Source of the DNA: Catalinimonas alkaloidigena
Lineage (GTDB): Bacteria; Bacteroidota; Bacteroidia; Cytophagales; Flexibacteraceae
Reading direction: 5' to 3'
Length of the DNA stretch: 64,000 nt
NCBI RefSeq assembly: GCF_900100765.1
Contig: NZ_FNFO01000009.1
Coordinates: 277,318-341,317, forward strand
Positions within the stretch are counted from its first letter, which is position 1, and each line of letters begins with the position of its first letter. Below the pieces are notes generated by a model, which ran no database searches, was not told the DNA's origin, and worked only from the letters and a program-made list of their open reading frames with translations. A program made the translations under genes and the position numbers. Positions 45,287 to 53,704 of the stretch are shown piece by piece.

Positions 45287-46171
45287 ATGACTTCACTGAA
45301 AGTAGGTCTGGTACAACAGGCCTGTAATCGCGACAAAAACCACAACATCGAAAAGAGCATCGCGGGCATTCGCGAGTGTGCGGCACGCGGGGCCGAACTG
45401 GTCGTGCTACAGGAACTGCATACCAACATCTATTTCTGCCAGGCCGAGTCGGTCGAGATGTTCAATCTGGCGGAGCCGATTCCGGGTGAATCGACGCAGC
45501 GTTTCGGCGAGGTGGCCAAAGAACTGGGCATCGTGCTGGTAACGTCGTTGTTCGAACGGCGGGCTCCCGGCTTGTACCACAACACGGCCGTGGTGCTGGA
45601 GCGCGACGGGTCCATCGCCGGAAAATACCGGAAGATGCACATCCCCGACGATCCGGCCTATTACGAAAAATTTTACTTCACGCCCGGCGACCTGGGCTTC
45701 CATCCGATCGAAACGTCGGTCGGACGGCTGGGCGTATTGGTTTGCTGGGATCAGTGGTATCCAGAAGCTGCCCGGCTGATGGCGATGGGAGGAGCCGATC
45801 TGCTGATCTACCCGACGGCCATTGGTTGGGACCGGAAGGACGAATTCAGCGAGCACACCCGCCAGCGCGACGCCTGGGAAATTTCGCAGCGCGGTCACGC
45901 CGTCGCCAACGGCATTCCGGTGATTGCGGTGAACCGGGTCGGTTTTGAAGAAGATTTCTCGGGCATCACCGAAGGCATCCAGTTCTGGGGGCACAGCTTC
46001 GTGGCGGGTTCGCAGGGCGAACTGCTGGCCGTTGCCTCGGGCGATCAGGAAGAGAATATGGTGGTGGAACTGGACCGGACGCGCAGCGAGAATGTCCGCC
46101 GCATCTGGCCGTTCTTCCGCGACCGCCGGATCGACGCTTACCAGGACATCACCCAGCGTTTTCTTGTGTAA
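45287..46171 (+). CDS. aguB: N-carbamoylputrescine amidase
   Basis: This 294-residue nitrilase-superfamily enzyme releases CO2 and ammonia from N-carbamoylputrescine to give putrescine. The catalytic triad is visible: Glu in LVVLQELHTN, Lys in GKYRKMHIPDD and Cys153 in LGVLVCWDQWYPEAA. The YYEKFYFTPGD segment is typical of AguB. It is transcribed with aguA and closed by a strong terminator. Confidence 0.95.
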   Translation: MTSLKVGLVQQACNRDKNHNIEKSIAGIRECAARGAELVVLQELHTNIYFCQAESVEMFNLAEPIPGESTQRFGEVAKELGIVLVTSLFERRAPGLYHNTAVVLERDGSIAGKYRKMHIPDDPAYYEKFYFTPGDLGFHPIETSVGRLGVLVCWDQWYPEAARLMAMGGADLLIYPTAIGWDRKDEFSEHTRQRDAWEISQRGHAVANGIPVIAVNRVGFEEDFSGITEGIQFWGHSFVAGSQGELLAVASGDQEENMVVELDRTRSENVRRIWPFFRDRRIDAYQDITQRFLV

Positions 46172-46192
46172 CCAACCCACAAGCCACGAGTT

Positions 46193-46228
46193 AAAAGGGC
46201 TGACGCTTTTGAGCATCAGCCCTTTTTT
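46193..46228. terminator. Bidirectional intrinsic terminator
   Basis: AAAAGGGCTGA (46193-46203) pairs with TCAGCCCTTTT (46216-46226), with an inner GCT/AGC pairing and a T6 run. It lies between convergent aguB and the MocR-type gene. Confidence 0.93.
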
Positions 46229-47723
46229 ATGCAGAGGCCAGTAGTTCGCATTGGGCAAAGGCTCCGGCCAGGCGCTCGGCGGCTTTGGTAATCTGCTGGT
46301 CGGTAAAAGCGGCATAGCCTAATACCAGCGCGGGCGGTTGCCGGTGTTGCAGCGTGTAATTGGACAATGCTGGCGCGACAATCCCGTGTTGCGCCAACAT
46401 GGCAGATACCTCCTGATCGTTCACCGTCTCGGGTAACCAGGCTAGCAGGTTCATCCCTGCATCGGAGCTGGTGAGCGTTTGCAGCGCCGGTAGCTTTTCC
46501 AACAGGCTAGCCAGCAACGCCTGCCGGTGGCTGTAGAGTTGGCGCATGCGGCGGATGTGTCGTTCGAAATGCCCCTCTTCCATAAAACGGGTGAGGATCA
46601 GCTGTTCTACGAGCGGACTTTGCTGATCCAGAAGCGCCTTGCCCCGGGTGAACGCGTGCGCGGTCTGTGCATCAGGAAGAATCAAATAGGCCATCCGGAG
46701 CGCCGGGAACAGCGTTTTGCTGAATGTGCCGATGTAGACCACCCGCCCGGCCTGGTCCATCCCTTGCAGCGACGGCAGCGGTTTGCCCGAATAGCGCAAT
46801 TCGCTGTCGTAATCGTCTTCGATGATCCACCCCTCGTGCTGTTCGGCCCATTGTAACAGGCATTTGCGGGTGGGGTAGGGCAGGGTGCCGCCCATCGGAT
46901 ATTGATGCGAAGGGGTTACGTACGCCACTCGCGCCTCCGGGTACTGCGAAATCGCAAAATCCAGATCGATCCCTTCCCGCCCAACCGGTACCGGACAGGC
47001 AACGCCCCCGGCGGCCGTCAGAATGGTACGTGCGGTGGCATAGCCCGGATCTTCCATCCAGAACGGGTCACCCGGCCGCAAGAGCAGCGCGCCCGCCAGG
47101 TAAAGCGCCTGCTGTGTGCCCTGCACGATGATGACCTGTTCAGGACTGCACCGCACCGCCCGGTTGACCTGCACATATTTTGCAATGGCTTCGCGCAACG
47201 GCAGGTAGCCGGCGGGGTTGCCGTAGCTTAGATGATACAGGTGCAACTCACGATAAACCTGCGCGGCCAGGCGACTCCAGACGGGAAACGGAAAGTCGCG
47301 CAGTGAAGGAACCGACGTTTGGAAGGGCACAAACTTTTCTGGCACAAAGCAGCCGGTGTGCTGAGGAATGGCTTGTTGAAAAGCCGTGTGGTTCGGCAAG
47401 CGGTTGCGTTGTGGCGTCGGTACCACCAAAGGTTGTTCGGGCAACAACGTCGGATTTTGGGGCGCTACGTAGGTGCCCGATCCGGTTTTTGCAACGAGGT
47501 ACCCTTCGAGTAAAAGCTGCTCAAACGCCAGCATGACCACATTGCGCGAGATGCCCCACTCAGAGGCCAGCGTGCGCGTCGCGGGTAGGCGGCGGTTGGG
47601 TTGCAGGCGTCCCTCTTCGATGGCCGTACGCAGAAACGCGTACAGCTGCTGGTGCAGGGGACAATCCCGGTCGCGGTCGAGGCGGAGGCCCGGCAGATCG
47701 ATTTGTGGTGCGCTTTTGCTCAT
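46227..47723 (-). CDS. MocR/PdxR-family regulator (GntR helix-turn-helix fused to aminotransferase)
   Basis: This 498-residue DNA-binding protein has an N-terminal GntR winged helix at about 15-80 (RTAIEEGRLQPNRRLPATRTLASEWGISRNVV). A class I aminotransferase domain follows, with PLP-binding Lys336 in YIGTFSKTLFPALRMAY and ENGYDYDSELRYSG-like IEDDYDSELRY. Such regulators sense PLP or GABA and control vitamin B6, GABA or taurine genes. Its target is not clear here: the divergent neighbour encodes an exported protein of unknown function. A repeated TAATGGCC motif upstream is a candidate operator. Confidence 0.93.
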   Translation of the reverse strand: MSKSAPQIDLPGLRLDRDRDCPLHQQLYAFLRTAIEEGRLQPNRRLPATRTLASEWGISRNVVMLAFEQLLLEGYLVAKTGSGTYVAPQNPTLLPEQPLVVPTPQRNRLPNHTAFQQAIPQHTGCFVPEKFVPFQTSVPSLRDFPFPVWSRLAAQVYRELHLYHLSYGNPAGYLPLREAIAKYVQVNRAVRCSPEQVIIVQGTQQALYLAGALLLRPGDPFWMEDPGYATARTILTAAGGVACPVPVGREGIDLDFAISQYPEARVAYVTPSHQYPMGGTLPYPTRKCLLQWAEQHEGWIIEDDYDSELRYSGKPLPSLQGMDQAGRVVYIGTFSKTLFPALRMAYLILPDAQTAHAFTRGKALLDQQSPLVEQLILTRFMEEGHFERHIRRMRQLYSHRQALLASLLEKLPALQTLTSSDAGMNLLAWLPETVNDQEVSAMLAQHGIVAPALSNYTLQHRQPPALVLGYAAFTDQQITKAAERLAGAFAQCELLASA

Positions 47724-47768
47724 GAGATGAGAAGGAGGTTGGAAGAAGGTGACGATAGGAGGATCTGG

Positions 47769-47820
47769 TAATGGCCCTATGAAATAGTATAATAATGGCT
47801 CTTTTTAGGTGGCCATTATT
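47769..47820. promoter_or_regulatory. Candidate MocR operator: three TAATGGCC-type sites
   Basis: TAATGGCCC at 47769-47777 and TAATGGCTC at 47793-47801 are direct copies 24 bp apart. The inverted copy GGCCATTA is at 47811-47818. The last two form a 9-bp perfect inverted repeat (AATAATGGC 47791-47799, GCCATTATT 47812-47820). All sit 46-97 bp upstream of the MocR-type gene, in a 238-bp divergent region. Two-direct-plus-one-inverted spacing is the kind bound by MocR dimers. Confidence 0.6.
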
Positions 47821-47961
47821 GAGCCAAATTTGCAAAGAAATCGCGAGGAATTCCAGCTTTTTCGGCCGACAAAACCGCAAGAATCGGGTGTTGTGGCCGA
47901 AGGCGAGGTTTCAATTTTGGTGCACCAAATCCCCGTTCTTCAACCCTAATCGTTTGCCATT

Positions 47962-48726
47962 ATGAAATTGCTATACAGTCCGTTGGTAGCCGGCTTGCTC
48001 TCGGCAACGCTCTGGCTTCAAAGTTTCTATCTTTTTGCCCAACCTCGTTTACCGACTTCGCAGTATGTGCCCGACAAAGGCTACTGGGAAGTGTCCGTCA
48101 ATCCGAAAGGGCGCTACACCACCGTCGCATTTTTTGACCAAGACCGGCAACTGCTGTACGAGGAGAAGCTCTGGGGGCAATACATTGACCTGACCGAGAA
48201 GAATCGCGCGCATCTGGATGCGCTTCTTGCCCAGATGTTACAGCAACACCTGGTAGCCAATGCCGTGAAAACGAAGGCCTTGCAACAGTTGCCGTTGCGT
48301 TCGTTGCGTACGCTTCCTGCCGAAGCGCTTCGAAATGAAGTGGCCGCGACCAAGCAAAACCTGGAGGCGGCCGAGAGGCCCGTCGACCTGAGCATGGTGG
48401 TCCGCAAAGGACCCGCGGTGTTGCAGGTGTTTATGAAAAATCCGCTACAGCGCATGGTGTTTCTGCAACTCCGCAACGACAAAGGCAAGGTCTTCTACGA
48501 GGAAAATAGTCGCCAGGTGGCCTATAACCGACGGTTCCAACTGGCCGATCTGCCCGACGGCACGTACCATTTTGTGGTCAAAGCCAAAGGCAAGCGCCTG
48601 CAACGCGTGATGTTTATGGAGGCGGGGCAACTGCACCTTCTGTCGGAGGAGCTACCGCCGCCGACCGAGCCGCACTACGCCGACTATTTGCAAAAGGAAG
48701 CATTGGGCGAAGCCCAGATCAAGTGA
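47962..48726 (+). CDS. Exported hypothetical protein with duplicated beta-sandwich segment
   Basis: This 254-residue protein has a signal peptide at 1-27 (PLVAGLLSATLWLQSFYLFAQ). Two similar beta modules are visible: YWEVSVNPKGRYTTVAFFDQDRQLLYEEKL near 40-70, and FMKNPLQRMVFLQLRNDKGKVFYEEN near 155-180. An alpha-helical linker of about 60 residues joins them. The function is unknown. Its promoter region is shared with the MocR gene, so control by it is possible. The last 43 nt overlap the convergent lipoprotein gene. Confidence 0.8.
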   Translation: MKLLYSPLVAGLLSATLWLQSFYLFAQPRLPTSQYVPDKGYWEVSVNPKGRYTTVAFFDQDRQLLYEEKLWGQYIDLTEKNRAHLDALLAQMLQQHLVANAVKTKALQQLPLRSLRTLPAEALRNEVAATKQNLEAAERPVDLSMVVRKGPAVLQVFMKNPLQRMVFLQLRNDKGKVFYEENSRQVAYNRRFQLADLPDGTYHFVVKAKGKRLQRVMFMEAGQLHLLSEELPPPTEPHYADYLQKEALGEAQIK

Positions 48727-49064
48727 TGACAGATCGTTTTGTTCTGAAGCATCCGGGAAAAACGGTCCATTGCTTCCTGATCGTCAGGCGTCACTTCAAT
48801 GAGTTCGCCGCTGCAGGTATACAAGTTCGGAAACGAGCTGAAGATAGGGGAGTAGAGCCAGATGGCGGTTTGCCCCTTGAAATCGACCCAACAGATCGTG
48901 AGTCCGGGATCTGCTTCTTGCGCCAGCCACGTCTCGCGTCTCGCGTTCAGCCACGCCAACTCGTCCATCGGGTTTGGCGTTCCACAGACTTCGGGCTGGG
49001 GCGTCGGCGCATGGCAGCCACTGCACAGAGCCAGTAGCACGGCAACGTAGAAAACGTGCTTCAT
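48684..49064 (-). CDS. Putative lipoprotein, 126 aa
   Basis: ATG 49064 opens a lipoprotein signal MKHVFYVAVLLALCSGC with Cys17. The mature part is Cys-rich (CGTPNPMDEL, ITICWVDFKG-like TICWVDFKG, LYTCSGELIEV, TICHHLIW) and could form disulphides. The family is unrecognised. Its 3' end overlaps the convergent gene at 47962 by 43 nt, so one of the two stop positions could be questioned, but both signals look genuine. Confidence 0.65.
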   Translation of the reverse strand: MKHVFYVAVLLALCSGCHAPTPQPEVCGTPNPMDELAWLNARRETWLAQEADPGLTICWVDFKGQTAIWLYSPIFSSFPNLYTCSGELIEVTPDDQEAMDRFSRMLQNKTICHHLIWASPNASFCK

Positions 49065-49202
49065 GGAGGGAGGGGTTTTTCGGAAAGACGTAACCGTAGC
49101 GTGGTGTGCGGCGTCGGGCGTATAAAAATCGGACTTGAAGTGCAACGGGGCCGGTATGGTTCCAGGGGCGTCGGTTGGCCTCGAAGCGGGCGCCCTATGG
49201 AT

Positions 49203-50048
49203 TCACGCGAGTGTGAGCCGCATTTCGTACTGATCGATGAAAACCGTCAGACCAAGGCTTTCCAGAAACGAAATGGCGTCGGGATGGCGGCGGTCTACGT
49301 TCAATACCCGGAGCGGTTCGTTGCGCAAACTCCCGAGGTACAACATCAGGAACGTGCCCCAGCCCTGGCGCCGTCGGTCAGGCCGAATGGCCAATTGCGC
49401 TACCTGATTGGTTTCAGGGATGTACATCGCTCCGCCGATCAGATCGTTTTGGTGATAAAGTCCCCAGATTTCCCGTTGATCGGGCGCACGGACCAGCACA
49501 TCGGCGTGGTTTTGCCAGGCCGGTGGGGTCGCTTGCCAGGCGGCTAGGGTAGGCCAGCGGTCGAAGGACAAGGCCTCGATTTTGCCGCCGGAAGGCAGCT
49601 GGGCAGGTGGTTGGACCCAGCCCTGAAAACAGGCCAGCGTCCGCTCCGTACGAAAGCCGCTGTTTTTATAACTCCGCAACGCGGGCAGGTTCGGCGTAAG
49701 CACTTCGAGCAGGCATTGTTCTACATGCGCTGCCTGCAAGTGGGGGCGAAGCCACTCGTACATGAGTTGCGTAAAATGGCGTCCGCGCTGGGCGGGGACG
49801 ACTCCGGTGCCCCCGTTGTAGGCCGTTTTCTTTCCCTGCCAGGTGCCGATGCTGTTCAGGATAAAACCCGCCAGACGGCCGTCGACCATTACGCCGGCAG
49901 ACAAGGCCGGATCGAAACCATCGGCCTTCAGCTTACGGGCAAAGCGTTCCGTAGACGGAAACATGGGAATCAAATAGTCGGAAAACGCTTCCAGAAACGT
50001 TGCATGCAACTCATCGAGCGGCACGTCGACTAAACTTTGACAGTGCAT
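49203..50048 (-). CDS. GNAT-family N-acetyltransferase
   Basis: This 281-residue protein has a first GNAT fold with an acetyl-CoA loop VVPAQRGRHFTQLMYEWL around 85-105 and a second, C-terminal acetyl-CoA-like stretch RPDRRRQGWGTFLMLYLG. It therefore seems to hold two tandem GNAT domains, the first followed by NSGFRTERTLACFQGW. The substrate is unknown. ATG 50048 opens the frame; the next gene upstream on the same strand is the exonuclease-like gene. Confidence 0.88.
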   Translation of the reverse strand: MHCQSLVDVPLDELHATFLEAFSDYLIPMFPSTERFARKLKADGFDPALSAGVMVDGRLAGFILNSIGTWQGKKTAYNGGTGVVPAQRGRHFTQLMYEWLRPHLQAAHVEQCLLEVLTPNLPALRSYKNSGFRTERTLACFQGWVQPPAQLPSGGKIEALSFDRWPTLAAWQATPPAWQNHADVLVRAPDQREIWGLYHQNDLIGGAMYIPETNQVAQLAIRPDRRRQGWGTFLMLYLGSLRNEPLRVLNVDRRHPDAISFLESLGLTVFIDQYEMRLTLA

Positions 50049-50096
50049 AGCTGCAAAATTAGCACATTGCCAACCACCGTGCCGGGTTTCAGGGGC

Positions 50097-51131
50097 TTAC
50101 CCTTCTAGTTCGGCTTCGGCAGCAGCCTCTACCTCGTCGCGCTCGCCGGTGTAGAGGGTATCCACCTCGTGGGCGTCCCAGCCTTGCTCGCGAAGCCAGC
50201 GGGCCAGTGTGGCCTTGTAACCGTGCGTCACGTAGATGTGTTCGGCCTCGGTAGCACGAATGGTCTCCAGCAGTCCGTCCCAGTCAGCGTGGTCGGAGAG
50301 GACAAACCCACGATCGACCGCCCGCCGCCGCCGTACCCCCCGCATCGCCATCCAGCCGGAAGCCAGCCCGGTTGCGTACGGGGCAAATTTGCGCATCCAC
50401 GGCGTGTTGAGCGCCGAGGGAGGCGCCACAATCATCGCCTGCCGGAACTGATCTTTTTTCAGGTCGCCCGTAATGCGCGGAAACTCGGGCAGGGCCATTT
50501 CGTCTTGCCGCAGCGCAGCGTTTACGTTGAATACCGCTCCGTGTACCCACACGGGTCCGATGGAAAGGTCGAGCATGCCCAGGAGCCGTTGTGCTTTGCC
50601 GAGGGCGTATCCAAACAGACAACTGGCCACGCCGTGGGCGCTGTTTTCGCGCCACCATTGGTTCAGCTCGGCTTTGAGTTCTTCCTGCGGCTGCCAACGA
50701 AACACCGGCAACCCGAACGTCGATTCCGTCACGAACGAATGGCACCGGACCGGCTCGAAGGCTTCGATCAGGCCGTCGGGTTCGGTTTTGTAGTCGCCCG
50801 ACACCACCCAGACTTCGCCTTTGTACTCAATGCGAACCTGCGCCGAGCCGCGGATGTGTCCGGCCGGATGCAACGAGACGCGTACGCCGTTGATCAGACG
50901 TTCTTCCTGATAGTCAACCGTTTCCAGGTTTATGTCTTCTCCCAACCGCAGGCGGAGGATGTGTTGCGAGTGGTGGTGCGCTACGTAAAGACGACTGCCG
51001 GGACGGGCGTGGTCGGCGTGGGCGTGCGTCAGCACGGCGCGGTCGACCGGTTGCCAGGGATCGATGTAAAAATCGCCGGCGGCGCAGTAGATGCCGCGGT
51101 CGGTAAATTCCAGAAGAGAGCGGTGGGCCAT
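50097..51131 (-). CDS. Ligase-associated-type DNA exonuclease (metallo-beta-lactamase fold)
   Basis: This 344-residue protein resembles the TIGR04122 family of beta-CASP-like nucleases. The zinc motif THAHADH is at about 35-41. The second set includes GHIRGSAQV, VVSGDYKTEPDG, HGAVFNVN-like and the late FVLSDHADW plus HIYVTHGY. Members usually sit next to an ATP-dependent DNA ligase (LigB/LigC type) and a DEXH helicase that act in DNA end repair. Neither is within this window, so the gene appears alone. Catalytic metal ligands are intact. Confidence 0.9.
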   Translation of the reverse strand: MAHRSLLEFTDRGIYCAAGDFYIDPWQPVDRAVLTHAHADHARPGSRLYVAHHHSQHILRLRLGEDINLETVDYQEERLINGVRVSLHPAGHIRGSAQVRIEYKGEVWVVSGDYKTEPDGLIEAFEPVRCHSFVTESTFGLPVFRWQPQEELKAELNQWWRENSAHGVASCLFGYALGKAQRLLGMLDLSIGPVWVHGAVFNVNAALRQDEMALPEFPRITGDLKKDQFRQAMIVAPPSALNTPWMRKFAPYATGLASGWMAMRGVRRRRAVDRGFVLSDHADWDGLLETIRATEAEHIYVTHGYKATLARWLREQGWDAHEVDTLYTGERDEVEAAAEAELEG

Positions 51132-51240
51132 AGGACTTTAACTGCCGAGGCCCCTCTAAGGTTGTCGGCAAAGGCCCTGAGACGTGAACCTAAATGACGA
51201 AACCGAGGTATTATTACGGAACGAAACTTGATTTTGCTTT

Positions 51241-51852
51241 ATGATGGAGACGCTGCTTACGCCGGCGAAGCTGGAAACGGCGCTTTCGTACGAACAGTAC
51301 CGCGCCCTGATCGACCGCCTGTTGGAAGACGAAAAGACGACGGGCCCCGACCATTCCCCCACCAAGATTGATTATACCAAACTGAATGTACACCGCATGA
51401 ACCGCCTGGACCGGACCACGGTGCTGAACGACGACCTGCGGCAGACGTTGCTGCAACTGTCCGAATCGTACACGTGGCTGGTACTCACGGAGGCGTGGTG
51501 TGGCGATGCCGCGCAGGTGATTCCGGTGTTTTATAAAATCGCGGAATCGTCGCCCCACATCACGCTCAAGCTGCTGCTGCGCGACGAAAATCTGGACCTG
51601 ATGGATCAGTTTCTGACCAACGGCGGGCGCTCCATTCCCAAGCTGATCTGCCTTCGCGATTCCGACGGCGCGGTGGTGGCCACCTGGGGACCAAAGCCCG
51701 CCCCGGCACAGGAAATGTTGCGGGAGTTCAAAGCCCACGGCGACGGTGACTACAAGGCCTTTTCTGAACGGCTGCACGGCTGGTATGCCAAAGACCGCAC
51801 CCAGACGACGCAACAGGAACTGCTGGAATTGGTGAAGGCGTTGAGCGCCTGA
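51241..51852 (+). CDS. Thioredoxin-family protein with a single active-site cysteine
   Basis: This 203-residue soluble protein has a thioredoxin-like fold. The active-site region reads LTEAWCGDAAQVIPVFYK (about 82-99), so only the first Cys is present and the resolving position is Ala. Family members of this Bacteroidota group have CGDA, consistent with a bacillithiol/thiol-dependent or non-redox role. Motif GRSIPKLICL supplies the cis-Pro. Not a classical reductant. The gene stands alone and is closed by a terminator. Confidence 0.9.
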   Translation: MMETLLTPAKLETALSYEQYRALIDRLLEDEKTTGPDHSPTKIDYTKLNVHRMNRLDRTTVLNDDLRQTLLQLSESYTWLVLTEAWCGDAAQVIPVFYKIAESSPHITLKLLLRDENLDLMDQFLTNGGRSIPKLICLRDSDGAVVATWGPKPAPAQEMLREFKAHGDGDYKAFSERLHGWYAKDRTQTTQQELLELVKALSA

Positions 51853-51865
51853 AGAACGTAGCCGC

Positions 51866-51905
51866 AAAAAAAGCCCGCTCTGCATTGGCAAAGCGGGCTT
51901 TTTTT
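51866..51905. terminator. Bidirectional intrinsic terminator
   Basis: A 14-bp perfect stem (51866-51879 and 51892-51905), with A7 at one foot and T7 at the other, lies between the convergent thioredoxin-like and DUF4412 genes. Confidence 0.94.
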
Positions 51906-51918
51906 GTGGCGCGATTTG

Positions 51919-52581
51919 TTACCGACCCATGCCTTGCAGCATGGCAGGATCGAAATCTTCTACCTTGTATTCGCTGGGAACGGTGAACACCGCATCGGGA
52001 ACCGACTCTTTCGAAACGTTCGTCGCGGTCATCTCCATCGAAAACATGGGCGTTTCCATCGTGATGGCCAGCGGGGTGCCGTCAATGTCTTTGTAGAAAA
52101 TGTTCATGCCCCCGGTGCTTCCCTGCATTTTCGAGAGTTGCAGCGCCGGTGTCGCCCAGATCGTTTGCTTCTGCGTAACGCCCGACTGCGGGTCTTTCAC
52201 CGAAACCACGTATTTCTTGCAGTTGTAGCCCGCAATGCTGCGCGTCTCGTCGGTCTTTTCGACCGAAACGTTTTCCTGTTGGTCGTTCTGGTCCTGCATT
52301 TTAATGCGGAACGCCTTTTTCTGCGAAGGAAGCATCAGGTACGATACCCGCTCGTCGTTCAGCATTAGCACGTCGTTCATCATGGCGGCGTCGGACTTCA
52401 TCCGGACTTTGCCCTCTTTCATTTGCAGATCGTACGATTTGGGCATCATGGCGGCCAGCTGCTGCGCATTGCTACCCGAAACTTTGATCGAATAGTTGAT
52501 CCGGCCTTCAAAATCCTGGGCGTGCGCGAAGCTGACGAGCCCAATCAACAGAAGCAGGAACCCATAGCGGATAAGTTTCAT
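51919..52581 (-). CDS. DUF4412-family exported protein
   Basis: This 220-residue protein has a signal peptide ending SFAHAQ at about 21. The mature beta-rich chain includes DFEGRINYSIKVSG, YDLQMKEGKVRMKSD, VLMLNDERVSYLMLPSQKKAF and KYVVSVKDPQSGVTQKQTIWAT. This pattern fits the DUF4412 family of LolA/LppX-like lipid-binding folds in Bacteroidota. A periplasmic lipid or surface role is possible but not shown. Confidence 0.85.
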   Translation of the reverse strand: MKLIRYGFLLLLIGLVSFAHAQDFEGRINYSIKVSGSNAQQLAAMMPKSYDLQMKEGKVRMKSDAAMMNDVLMLNDERVSYLMLPSQKKAFRIKMQDQNDQQENVSVEKTDETRSIAGYNCKKYVVSVKDPQSGVTQKQTIWATPALQLSKMQGSTGGMNIFYKDIDGTPLAITMETPMFSMEMTATNVSKESVPDAVFTVPSEYKVEDFDPAMLQGMGR

Positions 52582-52638
52582 GAGAATAAGAAGTTACGTA
52601 ACACTCGATGTTGAGAATCTGCCGAAGATACGCCGATT

Positions 52639-53646
52639 TTACGGAATGTAAAAATCGAAGACGAGGTCGTTCATGCATTTGAAATGGCCCTTAGGACACT
52701 TGCTATAGCCGATTTTGGAGCACGGACGGCAGGCCAGGCGGTTGTTTTCGAACACCACGAAACGGGTCCGGTATGGGTACATGCCGAACAGCGGGGTGGT
52801 GTTGCCCCAGATGGAATACACGGGTTTCTGGAATGCCGCCGCAATGTGCATCAGCCCCGTATCGTGCGAAAAGACGGCGCGCGCGCCTTTGATCAGCGAG
52901 GCCGACTGGTTCAGGTTGTATTGCCCGCAGGCGTTGTACACCAGCGACTTTTTGTTGAGCTCGCGCAGCCCTTCTTCGTAATTGGCCGATTGGGCATGGC
53001 GCTCGAAGAACCGGGTGATCTCTTCGCCGTTGGCGCGATCTTCCGGCCCACCCAGCAGAATGATGGGCTTGTTGATCTTGTCGCACAGTTCGATCATGCG
53101 GGTGACGGGCAACTTTTTGGTGTTGTGCTGCCCTCCGATGGCGTACACCACGTACTCCTGCTGGTGCGTTTCCGGCAGCCAGTCGCGCTCTACTTCGTCG
53201 CGGTACGGAATAAAGTAGTCGAGCCCTTCTTCATCCGGTACTACGCCCAGCGGACGGGCGGCTTCCAGGTAGCGGTCCACAATGTGAACGTGCGGTAGGC
53301 GGTTGATTTTCAGGTTGACGTAGAGCCACTTTTCACGGTTCAGTTTGTTGAACGTTCGCGAAGGCACGCCAAGCCGTTGTTTGATAAGCCAGGTCCGGAG
53401 GTTGTGGTGCAGGTCGATCAGGAAATCGAACCGTTCGGCCTTGAGCTGTTGCACCAGCGGCTCCAGTTTCTCTTCCAGGAGGTGTACTTTGTCGACGTAC
53501 GGATTATCCTCCACCAGCAGCCCGTATTGCTTCTTTGTACAGAAATGAACTTCAGCGTCAGGAACCTGCTTTTTAACGGCGCGGATCACCGGCGTGGTCA
53601 GGACGATGTCGCCGATGGAAGAAAAGCGAATGATGAGGATCTTCAA
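52639..53646 (-). CDS. Glycosyltransferase family 9 (heptosyltransferase-like)
   Basis: This 335-residue enzyme of the LPS heptosyltransferase group transfers a sugar onto lipid A core or related glycans at the cytoplasmic face. It begins KILIIRFSSIGDIVLTTPVIRAVK and has FDFLIDLHHNLRTW, HVHIVDRYLEAA, ILLGGPEDRANGE, and AVFSHDTGLMHIAAAFQKPVYSIWGNTTP. No ATG is available; TTG 53646 gives the family N-terminus. It is followed (upstream, same strand) by the lycopene cyclase. Confidence 0.92.
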   Translation of the reverse strand: MKILIIRFSSIGDIVLTTPVIRAVKKQVPDAEVHFCTKKQYGLLVEDNPYVDKVHLLEEKLEPLVQQLKAERFDFLIDLHHNLRTWLIKQRLGVPSRTFNKLNREKWLYVNLKINRLPHVHIVDRYLEAARPLGVVPDEEGLDYFIPYRDEVERDWLPETHQQEYVVYAIGGQHNTKKLPVTRMIELCDKINKPIILLGGPEDRANGEEITRFFERHAQSANYEEGLRELNKKSLVYNACGQYNLNQSASLIKGARAVFSHDTGLMHIAAAFQKPVYSIWGNTTPLFGMYPYRTRFVVFENNRLACRPCSKIGYSKCPKGHFKCMNDLVFDFYIP

Positions 53647-53704
53647 GGGTATAGCCTGTTGAGGCCGTAAAAGTAAAGCCTGAGGGCAATACAAACGTTG
53701 GACG

